DNA of 64,000 nucleotides. Source: Labrenzia sp. R4_2. GTDB taxonomy: Bacteria > Pseudomonadota > Alphaproteobacteria > Rhizobiales > Stappiaceae. The stretch's first letter is position 1. Each line of letters opens with the position of its first letter. The notes under the pieces are model-generated. The model was not told the origin of the DNA. It was given only the letters and a program-made list of their open reading frames with translations, and did no database searches. The stretch spans positions 1 through 64,000 of the forward strand of contig NZ_JAGHRJ010000006.1 of the NCBI RefSeq assembly GCF_017743865.1, written 5' to 3'. Positions 24,155 through 32,296 of the stretch are shown here, one piece after another. The translations under genes and the position numbers were made by a program.

Positions 24155-25789
24155 GTGAGAGACCATTACGAGGCCCTGCCGCCACAAACCGCCAACCACG
24201 TGCCGTTGTCACCGCTCTCTTTTCTGGAGCGGACAGCAGCTTTGTTTCCGAACCGGTTGGCTGTTGTCTATAATGAGCGCCGCTACACTTGGTCCGACGT
24301 TCTGGGGCGGGTGCGTCGGATCGCTTCAAGCCTCAAGCAGCGCGGCATCGGGCTTGGCGACACAGTCTCTGTGATGGCGGCGAACACACCCGAGCTGTTT
24401 GAGCTTCACTATGCGGTCCCGTTGACCGGCGCGGTGCTTAACACGATCAACACTCGCCTCGAACCGGAAACAGTCGCCTACATCCTTGAGCACAGCGACG
24501 CCAAACTGGTGATCGCGGACACCGCCTTTTCCGGTGTGATCTCAAAAGCCTTCGACAGCAACGGCAAGACTCTTCCGGTCATCAACATTGCCGACCCGGA
24601 CGGCCCCGGCGGCGAGTTGATCGGCGACGCGGTGTTCGAAGATTTGGTCGAAGGTGGCGATCCGGAGTTTCCCTGGCAAGGCCCGGCCGATGAATGGCAA
24701 GCGCTGGCGCTGAACTACACATCCGGCACGTCAGGCCGGCCGAAAGGCGTCGTCTACCACCATCGAGGCGCTTATCTCATGGCGATGGGCACGCCGATCG
24801 CGTGGGAACTACCGCGCCATCCAGTCTATCTCTATTCCGTGCCCATGTTCCACTGCAACGGTTGGTGCCATGCCTGGACCATGACGTTGATGGCCGGCAC
24901 GATCATTTGCATCCGGCAAGTGGCTGGTGCCGCCGTGTTCGACCTGATCGCCAAGCACCAAGTGAGTCATTTGGGCGGTGCACCCATCGTGCTCTCCATG
25001 CTGGTCAACACACCAGAGGCAGACCGGAAACCCTTGCCAGGCAAGGTCAAAATCATGACCGCCGGCGCTCCGCCGCCGGCAACCGTTCTTGCCGCCACCA
25101 AGGCGCTCGGTTTTGAAGTGATGCAGGTCTATGGCCTCACCGAGACCTATGGTCATGTCGCCCAATGCCTGTGGCGAGAGGAATGGGACGACCTTTCCTC
25201 CGACGAACAGGCCGAGCTTCAGTCCTGGCAAGGCGTTGGCTTCCCTATGACCGAGAGCGTCGATGTCGTTGATCGCGAGACCGGCGAACCGGTGCCCTGG
25301 GATGGGGAAACGCAGGGCGAGATCGTCATTCGCGGCAACACCGTCATGAAAGGTTACTACAAGAACCGGGACGCGACGGATGAGGCCTTTTCCGGTGGTC
25401 ATTTCAAATCAGGCGATGCAGCTGTTCGGCACGAAAACGGCTATGTGCAGATCCGCGACCGGCTAAAGGATGTCATCATTTCAGGGGGCGAAAACATCTC
25501 GTCCGTCGAGGTCGAGGGGGTACTGCACCGCCATCCGGATGTGGTCCTTGCGGCTGTTGTCGCCCTGCCCGACGAAAAGTGGGGCGAAGTCCCTTGCGCC
25601 TTCGTCGAGCTCAAAGGAGGCAGCCAGGAAACCGAAGACAGCCTGATCGCCTTTTGCCGGGAGAACATGGCCGGTTTCAAGCGGCCCAAGAAAATCATCT
25701 TTACCGAGTTGCCGAAAACGTCCACCGGCAAAATCCAGAAATTCGTCCTGCGGCAAGAGGCCCGGACACTCTCAAGTGAAACCGCATAA
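24155..25789 (+). CDS. dmdB: Acyl-CoA synthetase, probable methylmercaptopropionate-CoA ligase (DmdB-like)
   Basis: A 544-residue adenylate-forming enzyme. The P-loop-like motif YTSGTSGRPKGVVYHHRG lies near residue 189, VYGLTETYGH near 325, the hinge region GYVQIRDRLKDVIISGGENI near 430, and the catalytic Lys in PKTSTGKIQK near 525. DmdB activates methylmercaptopropionate made by DmdA to its CoA ester. The GTG start lies one base after the dmdA-like stop, so the pair is translationally linked. Without DmdC and DmdD in view, other short-chain or methyl-branched acids remain possible substrates. Confidence 0.75.
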   Translation: MRDHYEALPPQTANHVPLSPLSFLERTAALFPNRLAVVYNERRYTWSDVLGRVRRIASSLKQRGIGLGDTVSVMAANTPELFELHYAVPLTGAVLNTINTRLEPETVAYILEHSDAKLVIADTAFSGVISKAFDSNGKTLPVINIADPDGPGGELIGDAVFEDLVEGGDPEFPWQGPADEWQALALNYTSGTSGRPKGVVYHHRGAYLMAMGTPIAWELPRHPVYLYSVPMFHCNGWCHAWTMTLMAGTIICIRQVAGAAVFDLIAKHQVSHLGGAPIVLSMLVNTPEADRKPLPGKVKIMTAGAPPPATVLAATKALGFEVMQVYGLTETYGHVAQCLWREEWDDLSSDEQAELQSWQGVGFPMTESVDVVDRETGEPVPWDGETQGEIVIRGNTVMKGYYKNRDATDEAFSGGHFKSGDAAVRHENGYVQIRDRLKDVIISGGENISSVEVEGVLHRHPDVVLAAVVALPDEKWGEVPCAFVELKGGSQETEDSLIAFCRENMAGFKRPKKIIFTELPKTSTGKIQKFVLRQEARTLSSETA

Positions 25790-25803
25790 CAGGGATATTT
25801 CAC

Positions 25804-26796
25804 ATGACTTTCAAAGCACTTGTTGTCGACAAGAACGAAGACGGCAAAACCAGCGCCGCCGTCAAGGAAATCGACGAGAACCAACTGCCGGACGGTAATG
25901 TCACGGTTGCGGTTGAGTACTCGACCTTGAACTACAAGGACGGCCTGTGCGTCGGACCGGGCGGCGGTCTGGTCAAGGACTATCCGCATGTTCCGGGCAT
26001 CGATTTTGCTGGCACCGTCGAGGAGTCCTCTGACGAATGGTACAAACCGGGCGACAAGGTCGTCTTGACCGGCTGGCGTGTCGGCGAAGTCTGGTGGGGC
26101 GGCTATGCCCAAAAGGCCAGCGTCAAGGGCGAATGGCTGGTGCCGTTGCCAGATGGCCTCACCACCCGCGATGCGATGGCGGTCGGCACAGCCGGTTTCA
26201 CAGCGATGCTTGCCGTCATGGCACTGGAAGACCACGGCCTGAAGCCGGAAAACGGACCTGTTCTGGTCACGGGCGCAGCAGGCGGTGTTGGCTCCGTCGC
26301 TGTCGCCATTCTCGCCAACCTTGGCTATGAAGTGCATGCAGTTACCGGCCGCGAAAGCACCTGGGACTACCTGAAGTCTCTTGGCGCCAGTGCCATCGTT
26401 CCACGGGATGACGTTGCCGAAACCATCAAGCGTCCACTGGAGAAAGAGGTCTGGGCCGGCGCGATTGATGCCGTTGGCGGTGAAATGCTCGCCCGCATCC
26501 TCGGACAGATGAAGTATGGCTGTTCCGTTGCCACCATCGGTCTGGCCGGTGGTGCGAACCTTCCAGCCAGCGTCATCCCGTTCATCCTGCGCGGTGTAAA
26601 CCTTCTCGGGATCGACAGCGTCATGCGTCCTTATGACGACCGTGTCCGCGCGTGGCAGCGGATCGCCAAGGACCTGCCGCTCGACAAGCTGCACGGCATG
26701 ATTCACCCGGCGACACTCGAAGATCTGCCAGGCCTCGGCAAGGACATCCTGAAAGGCCAGGTCAAAGGCCGCGTGGTTGTCGACGTGAATGCCTAA
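25804..26796 (+). CDS. acuI: Acrylyl-CoA reductase AcuI (YhdH-family quinone-reductase-like MDR)
   Basis: A 330-residue zinc-free medium-chain reductase. It starts MTFKALVVDKNEDGKT, has STLNYKDGLCVGPGGG near residue 40, DKVVLTGWRVGEVWWGGYAQ near 80 and the NADPH motif VTGAAGGVGSVAVAIL near 155. AcuI reduces acrylyl-CoA to propionyl-CoA, detoxifying acrylate made from DMSP. In marine roseobacters acuI is linked to dmdA, and here it follows the dmdA- and dmdB-like genes by 14 bases. Its stop overlaps the convergent LysR gene by four bases. Confidence 0.88.
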   Translation: MTFKALVVDKNEDGKTSAAVKEIDENQLPDGNVTVAVEYSTLNYKDGLCVGPGGGLVKDYPHVPGIDFAGTVEESSDEWYKPGDKVVLTGWRVGEVWWGGYAQKASVKGEWLVPLPDGLTTRDAMAVGTAGFTAMLAVMALEDHGLKPENGPVLVTGAAGGVGSVAVAILANLGYEVHAVTGRESTWDYLKSLGASAIVPRDDVAETIKRPLEKEVWAGAIDAVGGEMLARILGQMKYGCSVATIGLAGGANLPASVIPFILRGVNLLGIDSVMRPYDDRVRAWQRIAKDLPLDKLHGMIHPATLEDLPGLGKDILKGQVKGRVVVDVNA

Positions 26797-27716
26797 GAGA
26801 CATCGGGCGGCCAGCTTTCTGGCCGTCCATATTTTTCCCTTAGAAAGTCGATCATCGCCCGAACTTTTTGCGGCAGGTACGAGCGGCTCGGGTAAACCAG
26901 CCAGGCCGCTGTTTCAAAAGATGCCGCCGCGCAAGCATATTCCGGAAAGAGATCGATTAGGCTCCCCCGTTTCAAATCTCTCTCTACGAGCATGATCGGC
27001 AACAACGCGATCCCCATTCCAAGACGTGCCGCAGACCGGATCGACAAGGCATTTGAAATCACCGTTGCACCGCCAACAGGCACATTGAACGGCTCGTCGT
27101 TGTCTTTTTTGAATTGCCACAACGTGCGGAAACCGGGAATAGCGAACCGAATACAATCCCGGTCGGAGAGATCGTTTGGATCACCAACGCGCCCCTCACG
27201 TTCCAAGTATTCCGGAGACGCAACGACCCGATAGCGTGTCGTCATCAGCTTGCTGACAATCCAGTCGCCCTTCGGCATGGATCCGAACCGGACGGCCAGA
27301 TCAATACTGTCCGCCCGAAGATCCAGATTGGCGTCGGAAGCCAGGAGTTCGATCTCAATATCAGGAAACCTGTCCCGAAACTCCGGGAGAACCGGCACCA
27401 GGCACTCCTGTACGAATGAAATGCTTGCTGTCAATCGCAAAGTGCCACGTGGCGACACAGCGGTTGTCCGAGCTTCATCGCCCGCGGCCTCCAACTCTTC
27501 AACAAGTGGCGCGATCCGATTGAGGTAGAGTTCACCCTCACCTGTTGCCGCGAGACTGCGGGTGCTGCGCTGGAATAAACGGAAGCCAACATCCTGTTCC
27601 AGCTGGGCAATGACACGAGAAACGCTGGAGGCGTCGAGATCCAAGAGCCGGGCGGCGGCAGCAAAACTGCCTAGGTCCCGAACGAGCAATGCGGTCTTAA
27701 GAGCTGCAAGATCCAT
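26793..27716 (-). CDS. LysR-family transcriptional regulator
   Basis: A 307-residue LysR regulator: N-terminal winged helix with FAAAARLLDLDASSVSRVIA (about residues 18-37) and QLEQDVGFRLFQRSTRSLAAT, then a substrate-binding-like effector domain (GTLRLTASISFVQECLVPVL). It is divergent from the azoreductase gene with a 98-base gap that begins with a dyad, so it most likely controls that gene and itself. Its 3' end overlaps acuI by four bases tail to tail, so a link to DMSP genes is not implied. Confidence 0.9.
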   Translation of the reverse strand: MDLAALKTALLVRDLGSFAAAARLLDLDASSVSRVIAQLEQDVGFRLFQRSTRSLAATGEGELYLNRIAPLVEELEAAGDEARTTAVSPRGTLRLTASISFVQECLVPVLPEFRDRFPDIEIELLASDANLDLRADSIDLAVRFGSMPKGDWIVSKLMTTRYRVVASPEYLEREGRVGDPNDLSDRDCIRFAIPGFRTLWQFKKDNDEPFNVPVGGATVISNALSIRSAARLGMGIALLPIMLVERDLKRGSLIDLFPEYACAAASFETAAWLVYPSRSYLPQKVRAMIDFLREKYGRPESWPPDVS

Positions 27717-27735
27717 TCGTGCACAATACGCACGA
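27717..27735. promoter_or_regulatory. Dyad next to the LysR start (candidate LysR box)
   Basis: TCGTGC at 27717-27722 and GCACGA at 27730-27735 form a perfect inverted repeat with a 7-base spacer, directly abutting the LysR start codon. A dyad holding a T-N11-A core in a divergent LysR/target gap is the usual LysR-type site. Confidence 0.5.
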
Positions 27736-27814
27736 CTTCAGTGATCAGCGACCCATTTTTCGAGTTTACGCAGGGAATTAAGTCTCCCTTGCCAAACAAC
27801 AAGGAGGCAAGGTC

Positions 27815-28432
27815 ATGACACAGTTGCTCCGCATCAACTCCAGTTCTCGCTTAGCCGGTTCCCATTCAGCCGCGATAGCAGATGCATTTGAAGCCGGTTT
27901 TCGTGCGAAACATCCAGCCTGCACTGTCATCACAAGAAATGTCGCAGATGGTTCCATTCCTTTCATCGCCCAGTCAACAATTGAAGGGTTCTATGCTCCT
28001 CAAGAAAATCTGTTGGGAGACCAAAAAGCGGCGACAGCCTTGTCTGATAAGCTGATCGCCGAAATTCAAGCATCGGATACGCTGTTGCTTGCGGTTCCGA
28101 TATACAACTTCACCATTCCGGCGGCCCTCAAGGCTTGGGTGGACCAGATCTGCCGCATCGGACACACATTTGCCATGGACGAAAACGGATTCCAGGGATT
28201 GGTGACAGCAAGACGTGCGATTGTCATCTGCACATACGGTGCGGAAGGCTACCTCTCTGGTGAACCGTTCGAATCTGCGAACTTCGTTCAGCCCTATCTG
28301 ACATTCCTGCTGAGGTTTCTGGGAATTGAAGATGTCGCGTTCATAAATGTTCAGGGCACAGCAACGAGCACTCCTGGCGATGTCGAAGACCGATTGAACA
28401 GCGCCAAGGAGATTGCCCGGTTAGCTGCGTGA
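27815..28432 (+). CDS. azoR: FMN-dependent NADH-azoreductase (AzoR-like)
   Basis: A 205-residue flavodoxin-fold reductase: INSSSRLAGSHS near residue 7 binds the FMN phosphate, and LAVPIYNFTIPAALKAWVDQ near 92 and CTYGAEGYLSGEPFE near 140 are typical of AzoR/AcpD proteins. The enzyme reduces quinones and azo dyes with NADH and guards against electrophile stress. AAGGAGG lies before the ATG. It is divergent from a LysR regulator gene. Confidence 0.85.
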   Translation: MTQLLRINSSSRLAGSHSAAIADAFEAGFRAKHPACTVITRNVADGSIPFIAQSTIEGFYAPQENLLGDQKAATALSDKLIAEIQASDTLLLAVPIYNFTIPAALKAWVDQICRIGHTFAMDENGFQGLVTARRAIVICTYGAEGYLSGEPFESANFVQPYLTFLLRFLGIEDVAFINVQGTATSTPGDVEDRLNSAKEIARLAA

Positions 28433-28458
28433 TGGATCTCAAAGGATAATTCACACGA

Positions 28459-28496
28459 CCCGGCAGGATTGCCAGGAATCAATTGCCCCTGCCGGG
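28459..28496 (+). terminator. Hairpin downstream of azoR (possible terminator)
   Basis: CCCGGCAGG at 28459-28467 pairs perfectly with CCTGCCGGG at 28488-28496 over a 20-base loop, 26 bases after the azoR stop. It is followed by ATTCC rather than a T-run, so it could be Rho-linked or simply structural. Confidence 0.35.
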
Positions 28497-28503
28497 ATTC
28501 CAG

Positions 28504-28532
28504 TTGCTTTTCCCAGAAACCTCCCATATAAG
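28504..28532 (+). promoter_or_regulatory. Promoter of the rpmI-rplT operon
   Basis: TTGCTT at 28504-28509 and TATAAG at 28527-28532 have the ideal 17-base spacing for a housekeeping sigma-70 promoter. Transcription should start near 28539, giving a 5' leader of about 145 bases before rpmI. Confidence 0.65.
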
Positions 28533-28535
28533 CGC

Positions 28536-28575
28536 CCGGTCCAGAGTCGTCCGGCTCGTTTTGGACTGGATTTTT
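28536..28575 (+). promoter_or_regulatory. Terminator-like hairpin in the rpmI leader (possible attenuator)
   Basis: CCGGTCCAGAG at 28536-28546 pairs with TTTTGGACTGG at 28559-28569 (11 pairs, three of them G-T wobbles) over a 12-base loop and is followed by ATTTTT. It lies at the expected transcript start, so about eight pairs would be in the RNA. It could be an attenuator for ribosomal protein control, or stop read-through from azoR. Confidence 0.4.
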
Positions 28576-28683
28576 GCGTTCATGCGCAGGACCTTCCGAA
28601 ACAACCAAGGGCATGCCGTGTCGGCTCTGAATGCACCAACAATGAAGTGTCTGCTTGCAGGCACACCAAAGAAAGGATGCAAA

Positions 28684-28881
28684 ATGCCCAAGTTGAAGAC
28701 GAAGTCCGGCGCTAAAAAGCGCTTCAAGGTGACTGCAACCGGCAAGGTGAAAACCGCACAGGCCGGCAAGCGCCATGGCATGATCAAGCGCACGAACAAA
28801 TTCATCCGGAACGCCCGTGGCACCACCACGCTGAGCGATCAGGATGCAAAGATCGTGAAGCAGTTTCTGCCATACGCCTAA
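28684..28881 (+). CDS. rpmI: 50S ribosomal protein L35
   Basis: A 65-residue basic protein that starts [17 protein letters not shown] and has [18 protein letters not shown] in its middle, diagnostic of L35. A 'GAAAGGATG' ribosome site precedes the ATG. It is followed by rplT as in nearly all bacteria; infC, which often leads this operon, is not adjacent here, as is common in alphaproteobacteria. The operon has its own promoter and a long leader. Confidence 0.97.
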   Translation: MPKLKTKSGAKKRFKVTATGKVKTAQAGKRHGMIKRTNKFIRNARGTTTLSDQDAKIVKQFLPYA

Positions 28882-28908
28882 CGCCAGCCTTTTAAGGAGA
28901 TCACCTAG

Positions 28909-29268
28909 ATGTCACGCGTCAAAAGGGGCGTTACCGCCCACGCTCGTCACAAAAAAGTTTTGAAGGCTGCCAAGGGCTACTACGGCCGCCGCAAGAACAC
29001 CATCCGCGTCGCCAAGCAGGCCGTCGAGAAAGCGGGTCAATACGCTTATCGCGACCGTAAGGCCAAGAAGCGCAATTTCCGCTCTTTGTGGATCCAGCGC
29101 ATCAACGCGGCAACCCGCCAGCACGGCATGACTTACGGCAACTTCATCAACGGCCTGAACAAGGCTGGCGTAGAAGTCGACCGCAAGGTTCTGTCCGACC
29201 TCGCCATCAGCCAGCCGGATGCCTTCAAGGCACTGGTTGACAAGGCTCAGGGCGCCCTGGCTGCTTAA
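28909..29268 (+). CDS. rplT: 50S ribosomal protein L20
   Basis: A 119-residue protein with the L20 signature: [58 protein letters not shown] and a C-terminal domain around [21 protein letters not shown]20 binds 23S rRNA early in large-subunit assembly and in several bacteria represses its own operon through a leader structure. It lies 27 bases after rpmI and is followed by a strong terminator. Confidence 0.97.
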   Translation: MSRVKRGVTAHARHKKVLKAAKGYYGRRKNTIRVAKQAVEKAGQYAYRDRKAKKRNFRSLWIQRINAATRQHGMTYGNFINGLNKAGVEVDRKVLSDLAISQPDAFKALVDKAQGALAA

Positions 29269-29294
29269 GTTCTGTCGAACTTAAACGGAATAAA

Positions 29295-29324
29295 AAAAGC
29301 GCGGTCTTTCGGGACCGCGCTTTT
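29295..29324 (+). terminator. Rho-independent terminator of rpmI-rplT
   Basis: AAAAGCGCGGTC at 29295-29306 pairs with GACCGCGCTTTT at 29313-29324 with a 6-base loop and a T-rich tail. It lies 26 bases after the rplT stop and would work in both directions. Confidence 0.92.
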
Positions 29325-29353
29325 CTTTTGAAGAAAAGTCTCATTCCTTCCCC

Positions 29354-29429
29354 CGTCATCCTCGGCAAAATGCCGAGGAGCCATGTTTCGGATACCTTAT
29401 GGATGTTCGGAACACATCCGGACATGACG
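29354..29429. repeat. 76-base palindromic element with two inner hairpins (possible REP/RIME-like repeat)
   Basis: The outer arms CGTCAT (29354-29359) and ATGACG (29424-29429) are inverse to each other. Inside are CCTCGGCA/TGCCGAGG (29360-29367 and 29371-29378, AAA loop) and GGATGT/ACATCC (29401-29406 and 29414-29419). The result is a cruciform with two branches between the rplT terminator and the cysK 3' end. 'GTCATCCTCGGC' openings are typical of dispersed palindromic elements in alphaproteobacteria. No second copy was seen in this window. Confidence 0.5.
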
Positions 29430-29446
29430 CTAAAGGGGCGCTACGC

Positions 29447-30406
29447 TCAAAGCCCTTCAAAAAGCGCAGTTGAGAGGTAGCGTTCTGCAAAAGAGGGAAT
29501 AATGACAACAATGGTCTTGCCAGTCATATCATCCCGCTGACCGACCTTGATGGCTGCAGAGAGTGCCGCGCCGGAAGAGATGCCGACCGGAATTCCCTCG
29601 GTTTTCGCGACTTCGCGGGCCATGGCAAAGGCGTCCTCATTACTCACTTTGGCAATCTCATCGAAGACACCGGTATCCAGCACACCCGGCACAAACCCAG
29701 CACCAATACCCTGGATCTTGTGCGGACCCGGCTGGCCTCCGGAGAGGATCGGGCTGTCTTCTGGCTCGACAGCCACCACATGAAGGTCCGGCTTGCGTTC
29801 CTTTAGGGTCTGCGAAACCCCGGTGATGGTGCCGCCGGTTCCAATTCCGGAAACAAAGACATCAACCGCGCCACTGGTGTCGTTCCAGACCTCTTCCGCG
29901 GTGGTGTTCCGGTGGATTTCCGGGTTGGCCGGATTCTCGAACTGTTGCGGCATGACAGCACCATCGATCTCGGACAAGAGTTCCTCTGCCCGGGCGATCG
30001 CGCCCTTCATACCCTTGGCCCCTTCGGTCAGTTCCAGCTCTGCGCCCAGGATCTTGAACATCTTGCGCCGTTCCACGGACATGGTTTCCGGCATAACGAG
30101 AATGAGGCGATATCCCTTGGCCGCCGCCACAAAGGCGAGCGCGATCCCGGTGTTTCCGGACGTCGGCTCCACAAGGGTCGTCTTGGCCGCTTCAATCTTG
30201 CCGTCGCGTTCCATGGCATCGATCATCGCAACGCCAATACGGTCTTTGACGCTGGCGATCGGATTGAAGAATTCCAGCTTGCCGAGAAGGGTTGCCTTGA
30301 CACCATGAGCATCCGCCAGACGATCCAGACGAACCAACGGCGTGTCACCGATGGTGTCCGTGATCGAGGAGTAGATCTTACCGCGTCCGTGCGTCTTGAT
30401 TGTCAT
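29447..30406 (-). CDS. cysK: Cysteine synthase A (O-acetylserine sulfhydrylase)
   Basis: A 319-residue PLP enzyme: [14 protein letters not shown] near residue 17, the PLP lysine in [12 protein letters not shown] near 47-58, [21 protein letters not shown] near 78 and the phosphate-binding [16 protein letters not shown] near 187. It makes cysteine from O-acetylserine and sulfide in the cytoplasm. A GGGAG ribosome site precedes the ATG. It lies alone, tail to tail with rplT; sulfide from sulfonate sulfite could feed it, though that link is only metabolic inference. Confidence 0.95.
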   Translation of the reverse strand: MTIKTHGRGKIYSSITDTIGDTPLVRLDRLADAHGVKATLLGKLEFFNPIASVKDRIGVAMIDAMERDGKIEAAKTTLVEPTSGNTGIALAFVAAAKGYRLILVMPETMSVERRKMFKILGAELELTEGAKGMKGAIARAEELLSEIDGAVMPQQFENPANPEIHRNTTAEEVWNDTSGAVDVFVSGIGTGGTITGVSQTLKERKPDLHVVAVEPEDSPILSGGQPGPHKIQGIGAGFVPGVLDTGVFDEIAKVSNEDAFAMAREVAKTEGIPVGISSGAALSAAIKVGQRDDMTGKTIVVIIPSFAERYLSTALFEGL

Positions 30407-30548
30407 GAAAGTCTCCCAGCTAAAACGAATGCAGTGCCAATCGCACCTTTCTAAATTGTGACTTCAAGATAGTACGGCACCGCGGGAGATATAAGGGGAA
30501 GAACCCCTAGAGAGCGCGCCCTCCGTAAAATGCCTTTTCACGAAAGGC

Positions 30549-31208
30549 TCACGGCTTAGAAAACAGCAAACCTGGAAGTGCGGCCATGTCGTCGAAGAGA
30601 TGCGCACCGGCATCAGACAGCGCTTCACGGTCGCAGGCAGGATCCTCGACATACGCGTAAACAGCCATACCGGCAGACCGCCCCGCCTGTACGCCCGGCA
30701 AACTATCTTCAATGACAACACAGTCTTCCGGCGGATAGCCCATCGTGCTCGCCGCAAGAAGAAAAACATCGGGCGCCGGTTTGCCGCTGGCGCAGTCTTC
30801 TGCGGAAAACAGCTTGCCCTCAAGGCGGGGCAAAAGCCCCGAGCTGCCAAGTGTAGTCCGCATCTTGGCGTATTTGCCGGACGAGCCGACACAATAAGGC
30901 AGGTTGCACCGATCAAGTTCATCCAAAACATCAGCGACGCCGGTAATGGCGGGAACGCCCGCCGCGAACACTTCCAGATCCCGTTTTCGCACTTGATCGG
31001 GCCAATCATCTGGCAGGCTCCGGCCAGTCAACGCCTCAACCATCTCTTTGACGTTTTCCAGGGTCCGGCCCATGAAGCGCTGCTGGCACTCCGGACCGGT
31101 GATCGGAAACCCGAGTTCTGTCACCATGTCCGCGAGACTGGCGTTCACCATCCGCTCGGTGTCCACCAGAACGCCGTCGCAATCGAAAATGACAAGTTTC
31201 GGATCCAT
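30549..31208 (-). CDS. HAD-superfamily hydrolase (phosphoglycolate phosphatase/beta-phosphoglucomutase-like)
   Basis: A 219-residue HAD subfamily IA protein: nucleophile motif VIFDCDGVLVDTE (residues 6-18), motif II YCVGSSGKYAKM, and motif III/IV GKPAPDVFLLAASTMG plus CVVIEDSLPGVQAG. A four-helix cap lies between motifs I and II. It is a phosphatase or phosphomutase for a small sugar phosphate; substrate unknown. The dut gene lies 24 bases upstream on the same strand, so the two may be cotranscribed. Confidence 0.88.
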   Translation of the reverse strand: MDPKLVIFDCDGVLVDTERMVNASLADMVTELGFPITGPECQQRFMGRTLENVKEMVEALTGRSLPDDWPDQVRKRDLEVFAAGVPAITGVADVLDELDRCNLPYCVGSSGKYAKMRTTLGSSGLLPRLEGKLFSAEDCASGKPAPDVFLLAASTMGYPPEDCVVIEDSLPGVQAGRSAGMAVYAYVEDPACDREALSDAGAHLFDDMAALPGLLFSKP

Positions 31209-31232
31209 GGAGAAGTCCTTCGTATTCCAGTC

Positions 31233-31682
31233 CTAGCGCTGTCCAGTCGACCCGAAACCACCGGTTCCCCGGCTTGTTTCGGACAGGATTTCGACTTCCT
31301 GAATTTCAGCCTGCAGCACGGGCGCAATCACCATCTGGGCTATGCGATCGCCGCGCGAAATCTCAAAGGCCGTATCCCCGAGATTGATCAGGATTACTCT
31401 AACTTCGCCGCGGTAATCCGCATCAATTGTACCCGGTGTGTTGAGCACCGTTACGCCGTGTTTCGCGGCAAGACCGGACCGGGGACGAACCTGGGCTTCA
31501 AAGCCGGCCGGCAATGACATCGCCAGGCCGGTTGGCACCAGCGCCCGGCTGCCAGGTTCCAGCCACAGCGGGTTTTCGACAGCTGCAAGAAGATCGAGAC
31601 CCGCAGCCAAATCACTTTGATAGGCCGGTAGGGGCAAATCCTGCCCATGATCGAGGCGTTTGATTTCAAGCTTGATGGTCAT
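31233..31682 (-). CDS. dut: Deoxyuridine 5'-triphosphate nucleotidohydrolase (dUTPase)
   Basis: A 149-residue trimeric dUTPase with all five family motifs: AAGLDLLAA (I), [11 protein letters not shown] (II), [15 protein letters not shown] (III, catalytic Asp), [13 protein letters not shown] (IV) and [12 protein letters not shown] (V, C-terminal flap). It hydrolyses dUTP to dUMP and keeps uracil out of DNA. It is the first gene of a short minus-strand unit with the HAD hydrolase. The start codon is the ATG at 31682. In many alphaproteobacteria dut is next to coaBC; here coaBC lies about 2 kb away, separated by three unrelated genes. Confidence 0.95.
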   Translation of the reverse strand: MTIKLEIKRLDHGQDLPLPAYQSDLAAGLDLLAAVENPLWLEPGSRALVPTGLAMSLPAGFEAQVRPRSGLAAKHGVTVLNTPGTIDADYRGEVRVILINLGDTAFEISRGDRIAQMVIAPVLQAEIQEVEILSETSRGTGGFGSTGQR

Positions 31683-31855
31683 GCAGCCGTCCCGTTTCGT
31701 TTGGCAACGGTTGACGACATTCGCGGGAACCTGTCAAGCACAGCCCGGCCATGAAGCGGATAAGCGAAAAATATCAAAAGGCTACTTGAAGCCGTCACGC
31801 TGTCCTGAAACTATCTGCCGTATCGGAAAGTTTTTCGAGCTGGGAGACCCTAAGA

Positions 31856-32275
31856 ATGAAGTATTTGCTAAGCGCGATTGCCGCGGGAATGTTTTTCGCC
31901 GCAGGCATCACGGCACAGGCGCAGACCGTCGGGTTTGCCTATGCCATCAAGATCCTCGCCGTCAGCTGCGGCGCAGACATCGACAAGTATTGCAAGTCAG
32001 CGACCCTTGCCAACAACGGAATTGGCCAGTGCCTTGATCAAAACCAGGCCAAGGTCTCGCAAAAATGTAATGCAGATCGGGCCGTTGTGGCCGGCCTTAT
32101 TGCAGAACGGCTGGCCGCTCAAGCCGCTGCGCCGGAAATTTGCGCACGCGATGCCACCCAGTATTGCAAAGGCGTCAAGCCTGGTGCCGGTCACATCCTG
32201 CGCTGCCTGCTCAAGGCACAACCGTCGGTCAGTGAGAAGTGCAACACCGCGATTGACCTCGCAGGATACCGCTAA
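31856..32275 (+). CDS. Secreted cysteine-rich repeat protein (GLG1/Cys_rich_FGFR-like)
   Basis: A 139-residue protein with a signal peptide ending GITAQAQ. The mature part has two repeats with identical Cys spacing C-x7-C-x12-C-x11-C: first from SCGADIDKYC to SQKCN, second from ICARDATQYC to SEKCN. All eight mature Cys fall in these repeats, which implies disulfides in the periplasm. This is the pattern of the GLG1-type 'cysteine rich repeat' family, known mainly from animals but present in proteobacteria with no assigned role. It lies 21 bases before an OmpA-family gene and is probably cotranscribed with it. Confidence 0.8.
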   Translation: MKYLLSAIAAGMFFAAGITAQAQTVGFAYAIKILAVSCGADIDKYCKSATLANNGIGQCLDQNQAKVSQKCNADRAVVAGLIAERLAAQAAAPEICARDATQYCKGVKPGAGHILRCLLKAQPSVSEKCNTAIDLAGYR

Positions 32276-32296
32276 GCCGGGTAAAGGAGATTTTTC

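Noticed and set aside
25441-26706. 421-codon minus-strand frame across the ends of the dmdB-like and acuI genes
   Set aside because: Both plus-strand genes have full family motifs; the antisense frame spans their junction and has no ribosome site or domain.
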